The notes under the pieces: model-generated
Told to the model about the DNA's origin: nothing
The model's input: only the letters and a program-made list of their open reading frames with translations
Databases searched by the model: none
Program-made: the position numbers and the translations under genes
In this document: positions 23,301-31,520 of the stretch, piece after piece
Numbering within the stretch: position 1 is the first letter of the stretch
Layout: the number at the start of each line of letters is the position of its first letter
Assembly: GCA_963971575.1 (NCBI GenBank)
Contig: OZ020623.1
Span: 17,610,980-17,674,979, forward strand
Length of the DNA stretch: 64,000 bases
Direction: 5' to 3'
Source: Liopterus haemorrhoidalis
Lineage: Eukaryota; Arthropoda; Insecta; Coleoptera; Dytiscidae

Positions 23301-26300
23301 GTCGGACATTTACCTAACACCCTGTATAGATTTTTTTTTTATATTTACAATATACATATTTATAATATTATCATAGTATTGGTTCACATGGATACGTCAA
23401 AGTATGTTTACACCACAAAATTCACCAAAATCATCAGATATAGTTAAATACAGGCTATTCCAAACGTTTAGGCGGAACTAAATGGGAATTTCGTTCATTT
23501 AGTTTGTCACGAGAAAGGACTTTGCTTGGGTTATATCATTTTTCACGTTGGAATGTCAAAATTTAAAATACCAATAGTGAAACCGTGGAAACGAATGACA
23601 TATTTCAAAAATAAAATGCTTTTTCACATATTTTAATAACATAAAATCAATAAATGGGACATTTGTATTAAGAAATCAAAATATAAATAAATTGACATTT
23701 TAAAATTATATTAACCTTAACCAAAAAATGTTTATTGTATAGTATGTACAATACGAAATGGCCGCCCTAACTTATTGATTCCAATAATGGCTGACAGTAT
23801 AACCATAGGGGAAACTTCCTAAGCGCCCTGACATCTGGTGGCAATTTGTGAAAGATACGAAAGCCACATTGTTTTGTTTTGTTCAATGGAGAAATACGTG
23901 TTTTTTTTGTTGTTTGTGTTTTATTTTTGTGTATCATGGAAAAAAACAATCAATTTTGTTGTGTGCCGCAATGTAAATCGTGAATAATGAAGAATCCTTC
24001 TTAAACATTCCATAATTTACCTAACCTAACCTAAATCGAAAAAAATATCAATTGAAACGACGTTTGGAGGCAGAGAGAAAGTGGATCGTAGGTTTTTATG
24101 GACTCAAAAACTAAAAATGGGCAAAAATCCAAGCCCATGCATGCATGTTTGCCCGTTGCATTTTATGGAAAGTGATTTTTTACGTCCAAAAAAAGACTGA
24201 AAAAAAGCATTTATCGCATCCAAAATTTGCCTAAATCATCAGTTGATATATTAAAAGGCCCTTCTAATTTTTCAGGCAGAGATATTAATTTTTACTAATA
24301 TATTTACCATATTTTAGTTATTATATTGACAGACAGTCAAAAAGAATTAAAAATACAATGAAAAACTAAAAATATCCTTGAAATTTCTTTAGAATAGTAT
24401 ATTATTACATATCTTGTAAATCGTATATTACGTTTAAATTAAAAAAAAAAGCTCGGAAAACAGGAAAAATACAACTCGTGTTCATTTTCACCATGTAAAC
24501 AAATACACGAATAACAGTTTAATGTGGCTTTCGAGTGTTCCAGCTTTGTCGCATACGGCGCTGCGATCTTAAAAAGTTTCCCCTATTATGGTTCTGTTAA
24601 TAGTTGTTGACAGGACTGTAATAATTATTTAAAATAAACGTGTTTTCTTATATGCTATTTAGAATTAACTGTATATACTCACATGACTTTCCTTCACATT
24701 TTTATCAGGCTTAGGACTGGCTATATTTGAATAAAAATATAGGCATGTTTAAAAATCGATTTGTTTTGTAAAGTCTTTATAGTCTATATTAAATACTTTG
24801 CACAAAAAAAATCATTCTTTTTTTGTTAACTTTTCAATTTAAAATTATTAAAATATTAATCAATATCACTATTATCATTATTAAAGATTTATTTGGTGGA
24901 TTTATAAAAAAAAAAAAAATTCAATTGTCTTTACATGTCCTACACATTTTTTCCACAAATCACTACTTATTGCACTTGTTTCGTCTTTAATTAATTGTAC
25001 AGCAATGTCATTTTCTGTCGGTGTTGTATTTTTCCGGCGCACGTTACCTTTTAATTGGTTCCATATGGCTAACTTTGTATGGAAATTCTATTCCGTCTTC
25101 TTCAAAGCTTTTTTATTAAAAGATGCACACTCGGCACTATATTTTTCGAATAAAAGTTGTATATTTTATTTATTATTGTTTTAAACATAAAACTATTTTC
25201 TTTAAAACTTGTAAATCGATTCGTTTTCGCTGCTGATTTTTGCCACGAACATTGATACGTTGAATTGTTCTGTATGGAACACTAGTTAATTCCGCAGTTC
25301 TAAGTATAGGTTTGTCATTACCTTCGGAAACTAACTTTTTATAAACGTTCAGTATCAGAACTTTGCAATCTTCTGACAAATGACATTTTTCTTTGAATGT
25401 TGAAAATTAACTAACAAATAAGTATAACAACCCTTAAAATTTAGAAACAATAGGATTATAAATTTGGAAAATATCCTTAATTGTTTTTAAGAAACTTCAT
25501 TTGAACTACTATTACATCTATTCGATTTAAATTTAAAATTCCCTTAATACCCGTTATATTCGTTTTACTGCAATAAGTCCTAGGATTACTACCATAAACC
25601 CATTATGGCCTTGTTAAGCTTCTTAACAAGACCGGCCTTTTCGTATTGTATATACTATAAGTATGATTTACAAAGCTTAAATAAAACGGCCAAAAAGCAC
25701 GATTCAAACGATGAAAGTAACTAGATTGCAAAATCTAGTGCTGCCTAATCGTTTGGAATAGCCTATATTACAAAACGAAACATCATGTATAAAGTTTGCA
25801 AACTCTGCCTGAAGTCCACAACGTACAGTGCATTAAATTTAGTGCTGTGTACGGTCGCTTGAGTTAGTATATGACAAACTGGTTAGTGTCAATCTACAGT
25901 GAACAATTCACTAAGCACAGTGCATTAAATATATAGCTCTGAATACAGCTTAATTTTGAAATTTCGAAGTTGACAAAATAGACAATTACTTAAAATATTA
26001 TTTTTTCCAGAGTCCAATATACGAGCTTGTCTTCAGTATAGACGGTCGTTTTCTCGCATCAGCAGGTTCGGACACGCGTATTTTAGTGTGGGACCTAGCT
26101 CACGGCCATCTGGTGGCCGAATTGTGTAGCCACACTCAACCCATCCATGCCTTATCCTTCAGTAGATGCGGTAACTTACTTGTCTCAGCCGCATTGGACT
26201 GCACACTCAAACTTTGGGACTTTACAAAGCTTGTTGAAGAAACTAACAATGAGGATGTAAATGTTTCCCATAACCCGGATGTTAGGACGGGTGATGGGTA

Positions 26301-26403
26301 TTTGTTGAGGTCTTTTGCTACTAAAAATTCTCCTGTTTTAAATTTACATTTTACTAGAAGAAATTTGTTGATGGCTGTTGGTATGTATGATTCTTCTTCT
26401 TGA
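14295..26403 (+). CDS. Taf5: TFIID subunit 5 (TAF5), complete gene, 8 coding exons
   Basis: TAF5 is a structural subunit of TFIID, where it organises histone-fold TAFs for RNA polymerase II pre-initiation complex assembly in the nucleus. Coding exons: 14295-14396, 14451-14670, 14772-15137, 18075-18526, 20888-21044, 21102-21295, 21377-21490, 26011-26403. They sum to 1998 nt, 665 codons plus stop; all introns are GT-AG and the frame is continuous. Residues about 20-45 form a LisH-like helix pair, about 60-245 the TAF5 NTD2 domain (YEEAYMELKRFVEGSLDIYK; YPVLVHMYLELVYNGHS), followed by a charged linker (PKKKKARKDP) and six WD40 repeats from about 345 on (DKTARLW, DRTVCLWDV, DTRILVWDL, DCTLKLWDF). 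The protein ends AVGMYDSSS, like other TAF5 proteins. The ATG is the first in the exon, preceded by AAATC. Introns are full of MITEs. Confidence 0.95.
14451..14670 (+). CDS. Taf5: Taf5 exon 2
   Basis: The 54-bp intron before it ends TTTTTGTTATAG. It encodes the start of NTD2 (DPEVYEEAYMELKRFVEGSL). It ends CTAG before donor GTAAAA; the last G joins TA of exon 3 to make the Val of YPVLVHMYLE, which fixes the splice. Confidence 0.93.
14772..15137 (+). CDS. Taf5: Taf5 exon 3
   Basis: Encodes the bulk of NTD2 (VHMYLELVYNGHSEKAVGLM; FIIRMSRDTLSLLKRHLQEK). Ends CAAG before GTAAAT and continues in exon 4 with AT AAC AAA. Reading on past the splice gives only intron-derived residues. Confidence 0.93.
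15300..15850 (+). mobile_element. LINE 3' end (3' UTR with CAACTAACTAAC tail)
   Basis: Within Taf5 intron 3. A pyrimidine-rich stretch with a short decayed reading frame is followed by a long untranslated AT-rich tract that ends GCAAAAAATTTCAACTAACTAAC. Short repeated tails of this type are common at the 3' ends of R1/I-type LINEs. The copy is 5'-truncated and non-coding. Clade assignment is a guess. Confidence 0.4.
15850..16415 (-). pseudogene. Purine-rich LINE ORF remnant
   Basis: The reverse strand encodes a highly charged segment including VDAIEVERRRKEGISVIEDM WRRDKEVGEQERT and GRYKEV, which I recognise as the kind of Arg/Glu-rich C-terminal tail found after the reverse transcriptase in some insect LINEs. 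The plus strand is therefore pyrimidine-rich and gives shadow frames. No reverse transcriptase motif is present, and the open frame (16003-16374) is partial. Confidence 0.5.
16440..17190. other. Taf5 intron 3: no gene seen
   Basis: AT-rich DNA and a GC-richer patch with GTTACGGAACGG words that recur inverted near 17891-17910 (CGTTCCGTAACC). They may be the two sub-ends of an old element spanning about 16720-18055 with MITE A copy 2 nested in it. The 91-codon reverse frame at 16814-17089 shows no domain. Confidence 0.4.
17191..17598. mobile_element. MITE family A, copy 2 (intact 408-bp long form)
   Basis: Ends ACAGTCTGTTCCAAACGGTT and AACCGTTTGGAACAGACTGT are exact inverted repeats. This uninterrupted copy serves as the empty-site reference for the two copies at 19128 and 23450 that carry insertions. 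Confidence 0.9.
18075..18526 (+). CDS. Taf5: Taf5 exon 4
   Basis: Preceded by acceptor TTATTTCAG. Encodes the end of NTD2 (DNKAKVYYGIPKGPDFQSL), an acidic then basic linker (PEDEEEGEG; PDKPKKKKARKDPLF) that may hold a nuclear localisation signal, and the first WD40 repeat (CAEVTEDSSMLAVGFSDSVV KVWSL). Ends at ELQ before GTAAAT. Confidence 0.93.
19128..20515. mobile_element. MITE family A, copy 3, split by a family-B repeat
   Basis: Left part 19128-19370 matches MITE A copy 2 from ACAGGCTATTCCAAACG to the AAGAATGA block. It resumes at about 20370 (ATATATAAAGAAAATGATAT) to end with decayed CGCCTAATCGTTGGAA. The insert is the family-B element at 19371-20369. In Taf5 intron 4. Confidence 0.85.
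19371..20369 (+). mobile_element. Dispersed GTCT/GACA repeat (family B), full copy nested in MITE A
   Basis: Starts TGTGAAGTGTGAATTTTCAC ACATTTCAGGG and ends ACCTACAAAACCCTAAAAATGA. Sub-terminal AGGGTTTYGYAGGTAT and ATACCTACAAAACCCT are inverted. It carries GACAGACAGAC near its right end and a reverse-strand tRNA-like stretch near 19745-19820 (GGGATTCGAACAC). It is the same element as 4542-5631 in the other orientation. The host MITE makes the boundaries clear. Confidence 0.8.
20538..20729. mobile_element. MITE family A, copy 4 (short form)
   Basis: Left end CAGAATGTTTCTTTGGTTTA, right end CCGCCAAAAGGTTTGGAATAACCT. About 190 bp, in Taf5 intron 4, close to exon 5. Confidence 0.75.
20888..21044 (+). 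CDS. Taf5: Taf5 exon 5
   Basis: Encodes DIDREADDVLVRMMDEKSGE and the WD40 repeat starting LFGHSGSVYNLSFSPDR. Ends ACAG before GTATTT; the split codon G|TT restores VRLW across the short 57-bp intron that follows. Confidence 0.93.
21102..21295 (+). CDS. Taf5: Taf5 exon 6
   Basis: Encodes VRLWSLQVWTCLVVYKGH and a full WD40 repeat (GHLFPVWDVKFSPLGYYFAT to DKTARLWATDHY), then GHFSDVD before donor GTAAGT. Confidence 0.94.
21377..21490 (+). CDS. Taf5: Taf5 exon 7
   Basis: Acceptor TTTTTTTAG. Encodes CVEFHPNSNYIATGSSDRTV CLWDVISGNHVRVMTGHK, the fourth WD40 blade and the start of the fifth. Phase 0 at both ends. Confidence 0.94.
21525..21833. mobile_element. MITE with 35-bp inverted ends in Taf5 intron 7
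   Basis: Left GATAAGAATAAGATGACGTC and right GACGTCATCTCATTCTTATC are inverted repeats, and the match extends outward over AAAGTGCACTCAC/GTGAATTGACTTT. It begins only 35 bp after exon 7. The flanks (TAAACTAGCAGAC ... CCGGCGATGCTCGG) look like an older host repeat. Confidence 0.8.
21834..22810. other. Taf5 intron 7: no gene, decayed repeats
   Basis: AT-rich. A stretch near 22376-22560 (AACGATAGGTATATGGGCC ... GCTCCCACGGACTTTTTT) matches one near 37225-37270 (CACGATAGGTATATGCTTTC GCGGACTTTTTTT), so it is part of a dispersed repeat. Nothing coding. Confidence 0.5.
22815..23324. mobile_element. 510-bp TIR element flanked by TATA
   Basis: CAGGGTGTTAGGTAAATGTC at the left is the exact reverse complement of GACATTTACCTAACACCCTG at the right, with TATA on both sides. 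This fits a nonautonomous Tc1/mariner-type element with TA duplication. The 64-codon frame inside has no recognisable domain. Confidence 0.85.
23935..24190 (+). pseudogene. Decayed THAP-domain gene fragment
   Basis: Begins ATGGAAAAAAACAATCAATT, giving MEKNNQFCCVPQCKS then a stop. A frame-shifted continuation has ERKWIVG and a CMHVCPLHFMESDF-like block in the expected position of the second zinc pair. The C-x4-C ... C-x2-H spacing is that of the THAP DNA-binding fold. At least two breaks; not functional. Confidence 0.6.
24900..25379 (-). pseudogene. IS630/Tc1-type transposase remnant, internally deleted
   Basis: From 25379 the reverse strand encodes MSEDCKVLILNVYKKLVSEG ... SVPYRTIQRI, a helix-turn-helix N-terminus. 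Further on, about 25090-24905, another frame has KLAIWNQLKGNVRRKNTTPT and a SDLWKKCVGHVK ending, the usual C-terminal tail after the third catalytic residue. The DDE core between them is deleted. Confidence 0.65.
26011..26403 (+). CDS. Taf5: Taf5 exon 8 (terminal)
   Basis: Acceptor TTATTTTTTCCAG. Encodes WD40 blades five and six (SPIYELVFSIDGRFLASAGS; IHALSFSRCGNLLVSAALD) and the conserved C-terminal strand SPVLNLHFTRRNLLMAVG, ending YDSSS and TGA at 26401-26403. Confidence 0.94.
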   Translation, partial: SPIYELVFSIDGRFLASAGSDTRILVWDLAHGHLVAELCSHTQPIHALSFSRCGNLLVSAALDCTLKLWDFTKLVEETNNEDVNVSHNPDVRTGDGYLLRSFATKNSPVLNLHFTRRNLLMAVGMYDSSS

Positions 26404-26439
26404 GATGAAAGGGACATTGATTGTATTTTTTTATTATTA

Positions 26440-26445
26440 AATAAA
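26440..26445 (+). terminator. Taf5 polyadenylation signal
   Basis: AATAAA 37 nt after the Taf5 stop codon, followed by a T-rich stretch. This implies a very short 3' UTR. Confidence 0.65.
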
Positions 26446-26584
26446 TATTTATACTTATTATATTGTTGTTTTATTTTTATTTAAGTAGTATTATCTGTCT
26501 CATTTTGTAATAAGTAACTTACAGGGAAAGTTCATTTTTTATGTTGTATATTTACAATACATTTATAATATTGTAAACATACAA

Positions 26585-26990
26585 TACAAATATATAGAAA
26601 ATTTGAATAAATTTTTGACCCTCCCCCAGGGGTTGCTCTAAAAATCTGAATATACATTGATGGGAACCGGAATAGTTCAACAGGAACTTTTGATCAGATT
26701 AGTTTTTAGTGTAAAAACGAATTTTCTGCCGTTGAAAAAAGTAATATTTTTAAAAATTTATTGTGTGGTATCAAAAGAAAGCTCTTAAATCGTAGATTAA
26801 GGAATACATTTTTTTTTAAATTTCTTTAACAAACTTTTTTCCAAAAATATGCTTATAACAACTCATGTCATACCCTATAACACAGAGGGGTTAATCTAAA
26901 AATCTGAGCAATACGTTTTAATATGAACCGGAATAGTATCACAAAAAAAATTGATCCTATAATTGTTTCGAACGTTATCGAATTTTTTGC
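26585..26990 (-). repeat. Tandem internal units of repeat family B (reverse)
   Basis: Two units: GAACCGGAATAGTTCAACAG (about 26661) and GAACCGGAATAGTATCACA (about 26923), about 262 bp apart, each preceded by the AAAATCTGAA block. They correspond to the tandem units at 10965-11560. Confidence 0.6.
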
Positions 26991-27034
26991 AACACACTTA
27001 AAATATTTATCTGATTGACTGGAGAACTGGATAG

Positions 27035-27865
27035 CTATTGAGAACTGACACGCTCGAATACGCAGTCTGGTTGGCAAATATTGTACTAGGCGCTCTAGTA
27101 CTGTTTGAACTTATTACATGTGTTCTAGTGTTGAATTTTTGTTAGAATGTCGATAGAAGTTGTGAAAAACTATAAAAGTAGAACAAATTGTAGTGTTTTT
27201 GGCTGTCATTCAAGACAAGATAAAGATAGGCATATTAGTTTTTTTCTTTTCTTAAGAAAAATGGAGGGAAAGTTAATATTTAGTCAAGATTGGGAAAAGA
27301 TTTGGTTATGGACAGGAGGAAGGCATGGGAATATATTTCGAGTTAAAAAGTAACTGATACTATGCGAGTTTATTCATTACATTTGTCGCAGAAAAACAAA
27401 ACTGCACTAATATGATTGTACCTGCAAGTTGCATATTTAACTTTTAGCAGCTCCTGTCCAACTAAATTTAATTTTATTTTATGAGGCAATGAACATAATG
27501 CACTTGTTTGTAAACATAATCCATATATTGTAAATTCAGATGACCGACACTCAGATGTACCACATAAAATTAAGTGCCCGGCGTTTAACATCTGCTCAAC
27601 TACATATTACACTTCTATAAATCTACTGAAATTAAACTTTAAATACTGTAATTTGATGTCCACCTTCTGTTATACACCTCGATACATGTGTAGCGCTTAC
27701 AAATTTAAAAATTTCGCAAATATTTACTCGCATTTTCATAAAATAAAAATGTGCTGTGCTTAAATTAACTGTTCGCTATTAGCATACTGACAGCTAAGTA
27801 CTAGAGACGACAGCCATATTGCCTTGAAGCATAGCGCTGCCATCAGTAATGTCACTTCTCAATAG
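27035..27865 (+). mobile_element. THAP-bearing TIR element, copy 1
   Basis: CTATTGAGAACTGACA at the left is mirrored by TGTCACTTCTCAATAG at the right. The internal frame 27147-27353 starts MSIEVVKNYKSRTNCSVFGC, whose C-x4-C-H-S start resembles a THAP zinc finger (only the first half is convincing). An inverted copy lies at 60821-61650. Probably a nonautonomous P-like or THAP-type transposon. Confidence 0.65.
27147..27353 (+). pseudogene. THAP-like zinc-finger fragment
   Basis: 68 codons: NCSVFGCHSRQDKDRHISFF followed by a Trp-containing helix (WEKIWLWTGG) as in THAP domains, but the C-terminal C-x2-H pair is not seen before the stop. Carried by the element at 27035-27865. Likely the first exon of, or a relic from, a THAP transposase. 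Confidence 0.5.
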
Positions 27866-28448
27866 CTCGGTTTTGATGCGAGCGCATCTTAAATACGGTT
27901 GTAAGTCTCTAGATGGAACCACGTGGATTATTCTTTCAAAAATTATTGAAATTTATTATTTGAAATAATTGATCTATTACAAATTTGTTATAACTTAATA
28001 CTTACAAAACCAAGGATTTCTAGGATTTTAAATAAAAATACTAGTTTTTATTTAATATAAATTGAAAATGTATTTGCAACACCAATAACTAAAATATTAC
28101 TTACTACCAATATAAAAGTTACAGATAAGAAAACACAAATTTTAAATAAAAAAAAAATGCTGGCGTAAATTTGCTTAAATATGTTAAGCTACGAAATTTT
28201 CACTGCAAAATATAAAACAATATGCAAATATATTCAAAAATACGATTTTACTTAAACTAACTTATAACTGACACATCGATTTGATAAAAAAAAAAAAAAC
28301 TATATTATTAAACATCTAAGTGTTAGATTTTGTACAAATAGAAATTATTTTTCGGAATTTTGGAATTGTAATGTATGTAACCATTTTATTATTATATTTT
28401 AAATGAAACAGAACAATAGTGTTCACTAAGAATGTAGATTCGCCCCTT

Positions 28449-28765
28449 TTAGGGTTGATTAGGGCAAAACCCTGAAATGTGTTTTAAAACATTACAAATG
28501 GTCGCCATTTTGAAATGGTTAAAATTAAAGTATGATATTCTGATATCCTTGTAAAGCTGAGTTAATGTATTTTCAAGAAAAAAATATATCGATTCCCTAT
28601 GCTGGATAAAAAGTTGATACAATTTTCGTTGAAACCGGGAGTGATGCAGAATTATTATTATAGTCCTTAAGTGGGGCCCTTTTGTCAAGTTTAACTTTTG
28701 TTCTGAAGAATTTTTGGTATCTCTTAAAATAAAGGAGTTATTCGAGGTGCGGCGTTTCAAATAAC
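28449..28765 (-). repeat. Dispersed repeat I, copy 1
   Basis: Matches, inverted, 63680-63985: shared blocks include AATGGTCGCCATTTTGAAATGG, TTGATAC-AATTTTCGTTGAAACC (short form), AGTGATGCAGAATT and CTTAAAATAAAGGAGTTATT CGA. The 103-codon reverse frame across it has no recognised domain; the other copy does not preserve it. Confidence 0.7.
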
Positions 28766-28919
28766 AGCATTTATATAGATAAAAAGATTACATACACTGC
28801 AGGCCAAATACTCCAATTTTAATAAAATAAATCCATATTTTCTAAAGATTAAATTTTAATATTTTGATTTTAAATATAAATTATAATATGCTTGTTCTAG
28901 TAGAGAATTAAACATAATA

Positions 28920-28975
28920 CAGTGGATCGCGGTAGTTCTAATCGCGGCCCCTGTCTAATCGGGCATCGCCAGTAC
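28920..28975 (+). repeat. Possible single end of a pogo/Tigger-type element
   Basis: CAGTGGATCGCGGTAGTTCT AATCGCGGCCCCTGTCTAAT resembles the TIRs of pogo-like transposons, but the matching other end was not found. Confidence 0.3.
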
Positions 28976-29336
28976 AGCTTTCGGACTCTGGTTGTATAGA
29001 CTGATATCCATAACGCACAGCGTATAGTCAACAAATTTTAGAGCTGTAAATGCAGCTTTAAAGTTTTTATAACAATAGGTGCGTTCGGTATAACTGTGCA
29101 GTTTTAACTCTGTGTCGTGCAAGTTTTCTGTCACGTGACCACTGTGCATACTGTGCAAGAAAGTCAAAGACGAACGCTTTGTTCAGATTGTGCAGTTATT
29201 CTTGTTATTCTAACATGTTTTTTTTGTAAACAAATAAATTATGTGTGTTTGATTACATGAAATCTGTCTCCTGCTAATTGTTTTGTACGATAATACAAAA
29301 ATGACGCATGAAGGTTTTGAGATGCTTTTAATTAAG

Positions 29337-30342
29337 CAGGGCTTCGAACCGTTATTTTTTTCGTTTAGGTTTTTGTTCCGGTTCAATTAAAAAAATATAT
29401 ATCAGTTCGGTTCCGGCAAAAATAACGGTTATTTCGGTTTTCGGTTCAGTTCCGAGTGATAAAATTTTAAATGCTTTTATTTGTATTAAATATTTATTTT
29501 CTACTATAATTTAGGAGAATATTTTATTCCTTATTTTGTAATAATCATACCAAGACCACTGCCAGGAGGGGGGGGGTCTGGGCGTGCCCCGGGTTTTTTT
29601 AGTTTAAAAAATAATCTTAAATAAAATGTATTTTAAAGCTGCTAATGCATCGTATGTTGCACTTGGTCCCCTCTTCAAAACGAAACTCTTGTCGAGAAGC
29701 ACCAAGATAAAGTTATACCAAGTTATAACTTACGGGACGTACTATAGTACGTCCCGTACTTATGTATGGCTCCGAAACATGGACCTTAACAAAGCTAGAT
29801 CGACAACACCTCATAGTTTTCGAAAATAAAATATTACGCAGAATCTTTGGTCCCTTTCAAATTAATGGTGAATGAAGATCCGTAAGAACAAAGATGTCGG
29901 AGAACTGTACTCAAGGCCAAGTATCACCCAAGAACTCAGAGGCAAACGATGGCAGTGGATAGGACACGTTATGAGGATGATGGAGGACAGAATGGTTAGG
30001 AAGATATGGGAAGGAAGATTAAATACCCGTCGACCAGTGGTAAGACCTCGCAAGAGATGGAGAGATCAGCTAACCGAAGATCTGACAAGTATTGGTATAC
30101 AGGGTACTTGGCAAGGCTTGACAATGAATAGATCGAGATGGAGGGCTTATGTGAGGGAGGCCAAAAGTCAACCTGACTCATAATGCCCAAAGAAGAAGAA
30201 TAAAATGTATTTTATATTTTGCTTCACTCCCATAAACATTATCTGAACCGAAATAAACCGATATTTTTTTTTTTGGTTTTCGTTCCGACAAAAATAACAG
30301 TTTTTTTTTCGGTTTTCGGTTCAGTTCCGGTTCGAAGCCCTG
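29337..30342. mobile_element. hAT-like element with CAGGGCTTCGAACCG ends
   Basis: CAGGGCTTCGAACCG and CGGTTCGAAGCCCTG are exact inverted repeats of hAT form. The right flank is CTTTTAAG; the left flank CTTTTAATTAAG contains the same word with a 4-bp expansion. The uninterrupted element D at 59751-60349 has GATGTTTTTAAGTATT here (in reverse). The body is built of GGTTCGGTTTCGGTT-like words. Confidence 0.78.
29636..30198 (+). mobile_element. 5'-truncated LINE with exact 16-bp target duplication
   Basis: Flanked by identical AATAAAATGTATTTTA at 29620-29635 and 30199-30214. Translated pieces show SRSTKIKLYQVI and a C-terminal tail KRWQWIGHVMRMMEDR ... RPRKRWRDQLTEDL, typical of the region after reverse transcriptase in RTE-like and related LINEs. 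A palindrome ACGGGACGTACTATAGTACGTCCCGT core (29730-29757) interrupts the frame. It ends AAAGAAGAAG instead of a poly(A). Inactive. Confidence 0.82.
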
Positions 30343-31520
30343 CTTTTAAGTACTATAAAAGAAATTTTATTTGATAAGGAAGACAATTCAGAAGAATTTT
30401 CCAAACCAGAAAATATTTTGGAAAAAGTGTTTGAATATGCAGAGTACTATTCCAAATATGACTACAAATCAATCTCAAGTACATTTCCGCTTGTATCCAG
30501 AAAATTTTAAGTCTTTTTGAGTGTATTTACATGTTCCCTCATGAGGTTCATATCTGTACTATTTATTTTGCTGCAGGCATAAACAATGATATCTTGATTG
30601 TTTTCACTCATATTATCTTGTAGAAATAGTAACTTGTATTTTTACCGCGAAAAACACTATTGCTCAGATTGCCGCACGATCTGAACTTGTGACGACTGTG
30701 CAACACAAACTGCACTGCACGATATTTGCCGAACGATCTTCGTGCAGCACAGAGCACACAGAAACTTTATGCCAAATGTTTCTTGTGTAAATTATGCAGA
30801 ATGTGTAGATTATTAGCTCATGCCGAACGCACCTAATGTATAAATGAGTATTTTTTTCTAACAATACTTGGGTGGCAGAACTTGTGTCTCACTCCTTTAT
30901 AATACTCACGCGCTATGCGCAGTACAGTCTTTCACCGGCCAGCTTAGATTAGTCAAACAATATGTTTTTGCCACATTTTCGTTCGGCCTGGTGCGTCAAT
31001 TATTTCAAAATTATGCGTAGGTTTTGATTTACATATTATATCACCTCGTGTATGCATAAACAGTGTTGCTTCAGCATGTTTCTATCTAATTGGAAGCACA
31101 AAACGAATTCTGCAATCGGGTAAATCTGCTAAGCGACCAGTAACGCGTAAGGCATTGCTTAATTACCGTGATCCCACTGAATATTAAGTTTAATCATGAG
31201 TTAGCTCATAGTTTTAGCTTATGATGCGTTTTTACTGCTGCAACAAAATTCGTAGAGACAGTAGACAAGGTACCATTATTCTTGACTGGGGTTTTTAATA
31301 GGAGGTTGCATTGAAAGCCGCTGTTCTAGTGTAGATGACTCTAGGAGCGTATGTTGTGGACATTGACAGATCTCCCTTATGTCATTTTGAAGTATGAGCA
31401 TTACCTACTAAAATTCAGTAATCAGACGCCATCCTTTGTTTACATAATAGACTTTATTATTGAAATAAATACTCAATACACAAGAAAACAGCGACTTCCT
31501 ATGCAACTTTCTAATATATA

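Larger units (their letters stand above)
23740..25657. mobile_element. THAP/IS630 composite DNA transposon, TA duplication
   Basis: TIRs: left TAGTATGTACAATACGAAAT (GGCC), right its reverse complement with two to three mismatches. TA is duplicated at 23738-23739 and 25658-25659, confirmed by the uninterrupted host sequence TTTATTGTAAGTATG at 17478-17492. The plus strand near the left end has a decayed THAP zinc-finger domain; the minus strand near the right end has N- and C-terminal pieces of an IS630/Tc1-type transposase. The copy is internally deleted and inactive. Confidence 0.8.
23450..25765. mobile_element. MITE family A, copy 5, host of a 1.9-kb THAP/IS630 element
   Basis: The left end ACAGGCTATTCCAAACG runs in register with MITE A copy 2 to TGTTTATTGTA (23739); the right part resumes at AGTATGATTTACAAAGCTTA (25660) and ends GTTTGGAATAGCCTAT. 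The insert is the element at 23740-25657. Confidence 0.88.
29076..30835. mobile_element. TIR element D, copy 1, with nested hAT
   Basis: TAGGTGCGTTCGGTATAA (29076) and TGCCGAACGCACCTA (30835) are inverted ends. The second, uninterrupted copy is 59751-60349. This copy is split at about 29337-30342 by a hAT-like element, which itself carries a LINE fragment. Confidence 0.82.

Noticed and set aside
26136..26417. 93-codon reverse frame
   Set aside because: Antisense of Taf5 exon 8.
28449..28760. 103-codon reverse frame
   Set aside because: Repeat I sequence; the frame is broken in the second copy at 63680-63990.
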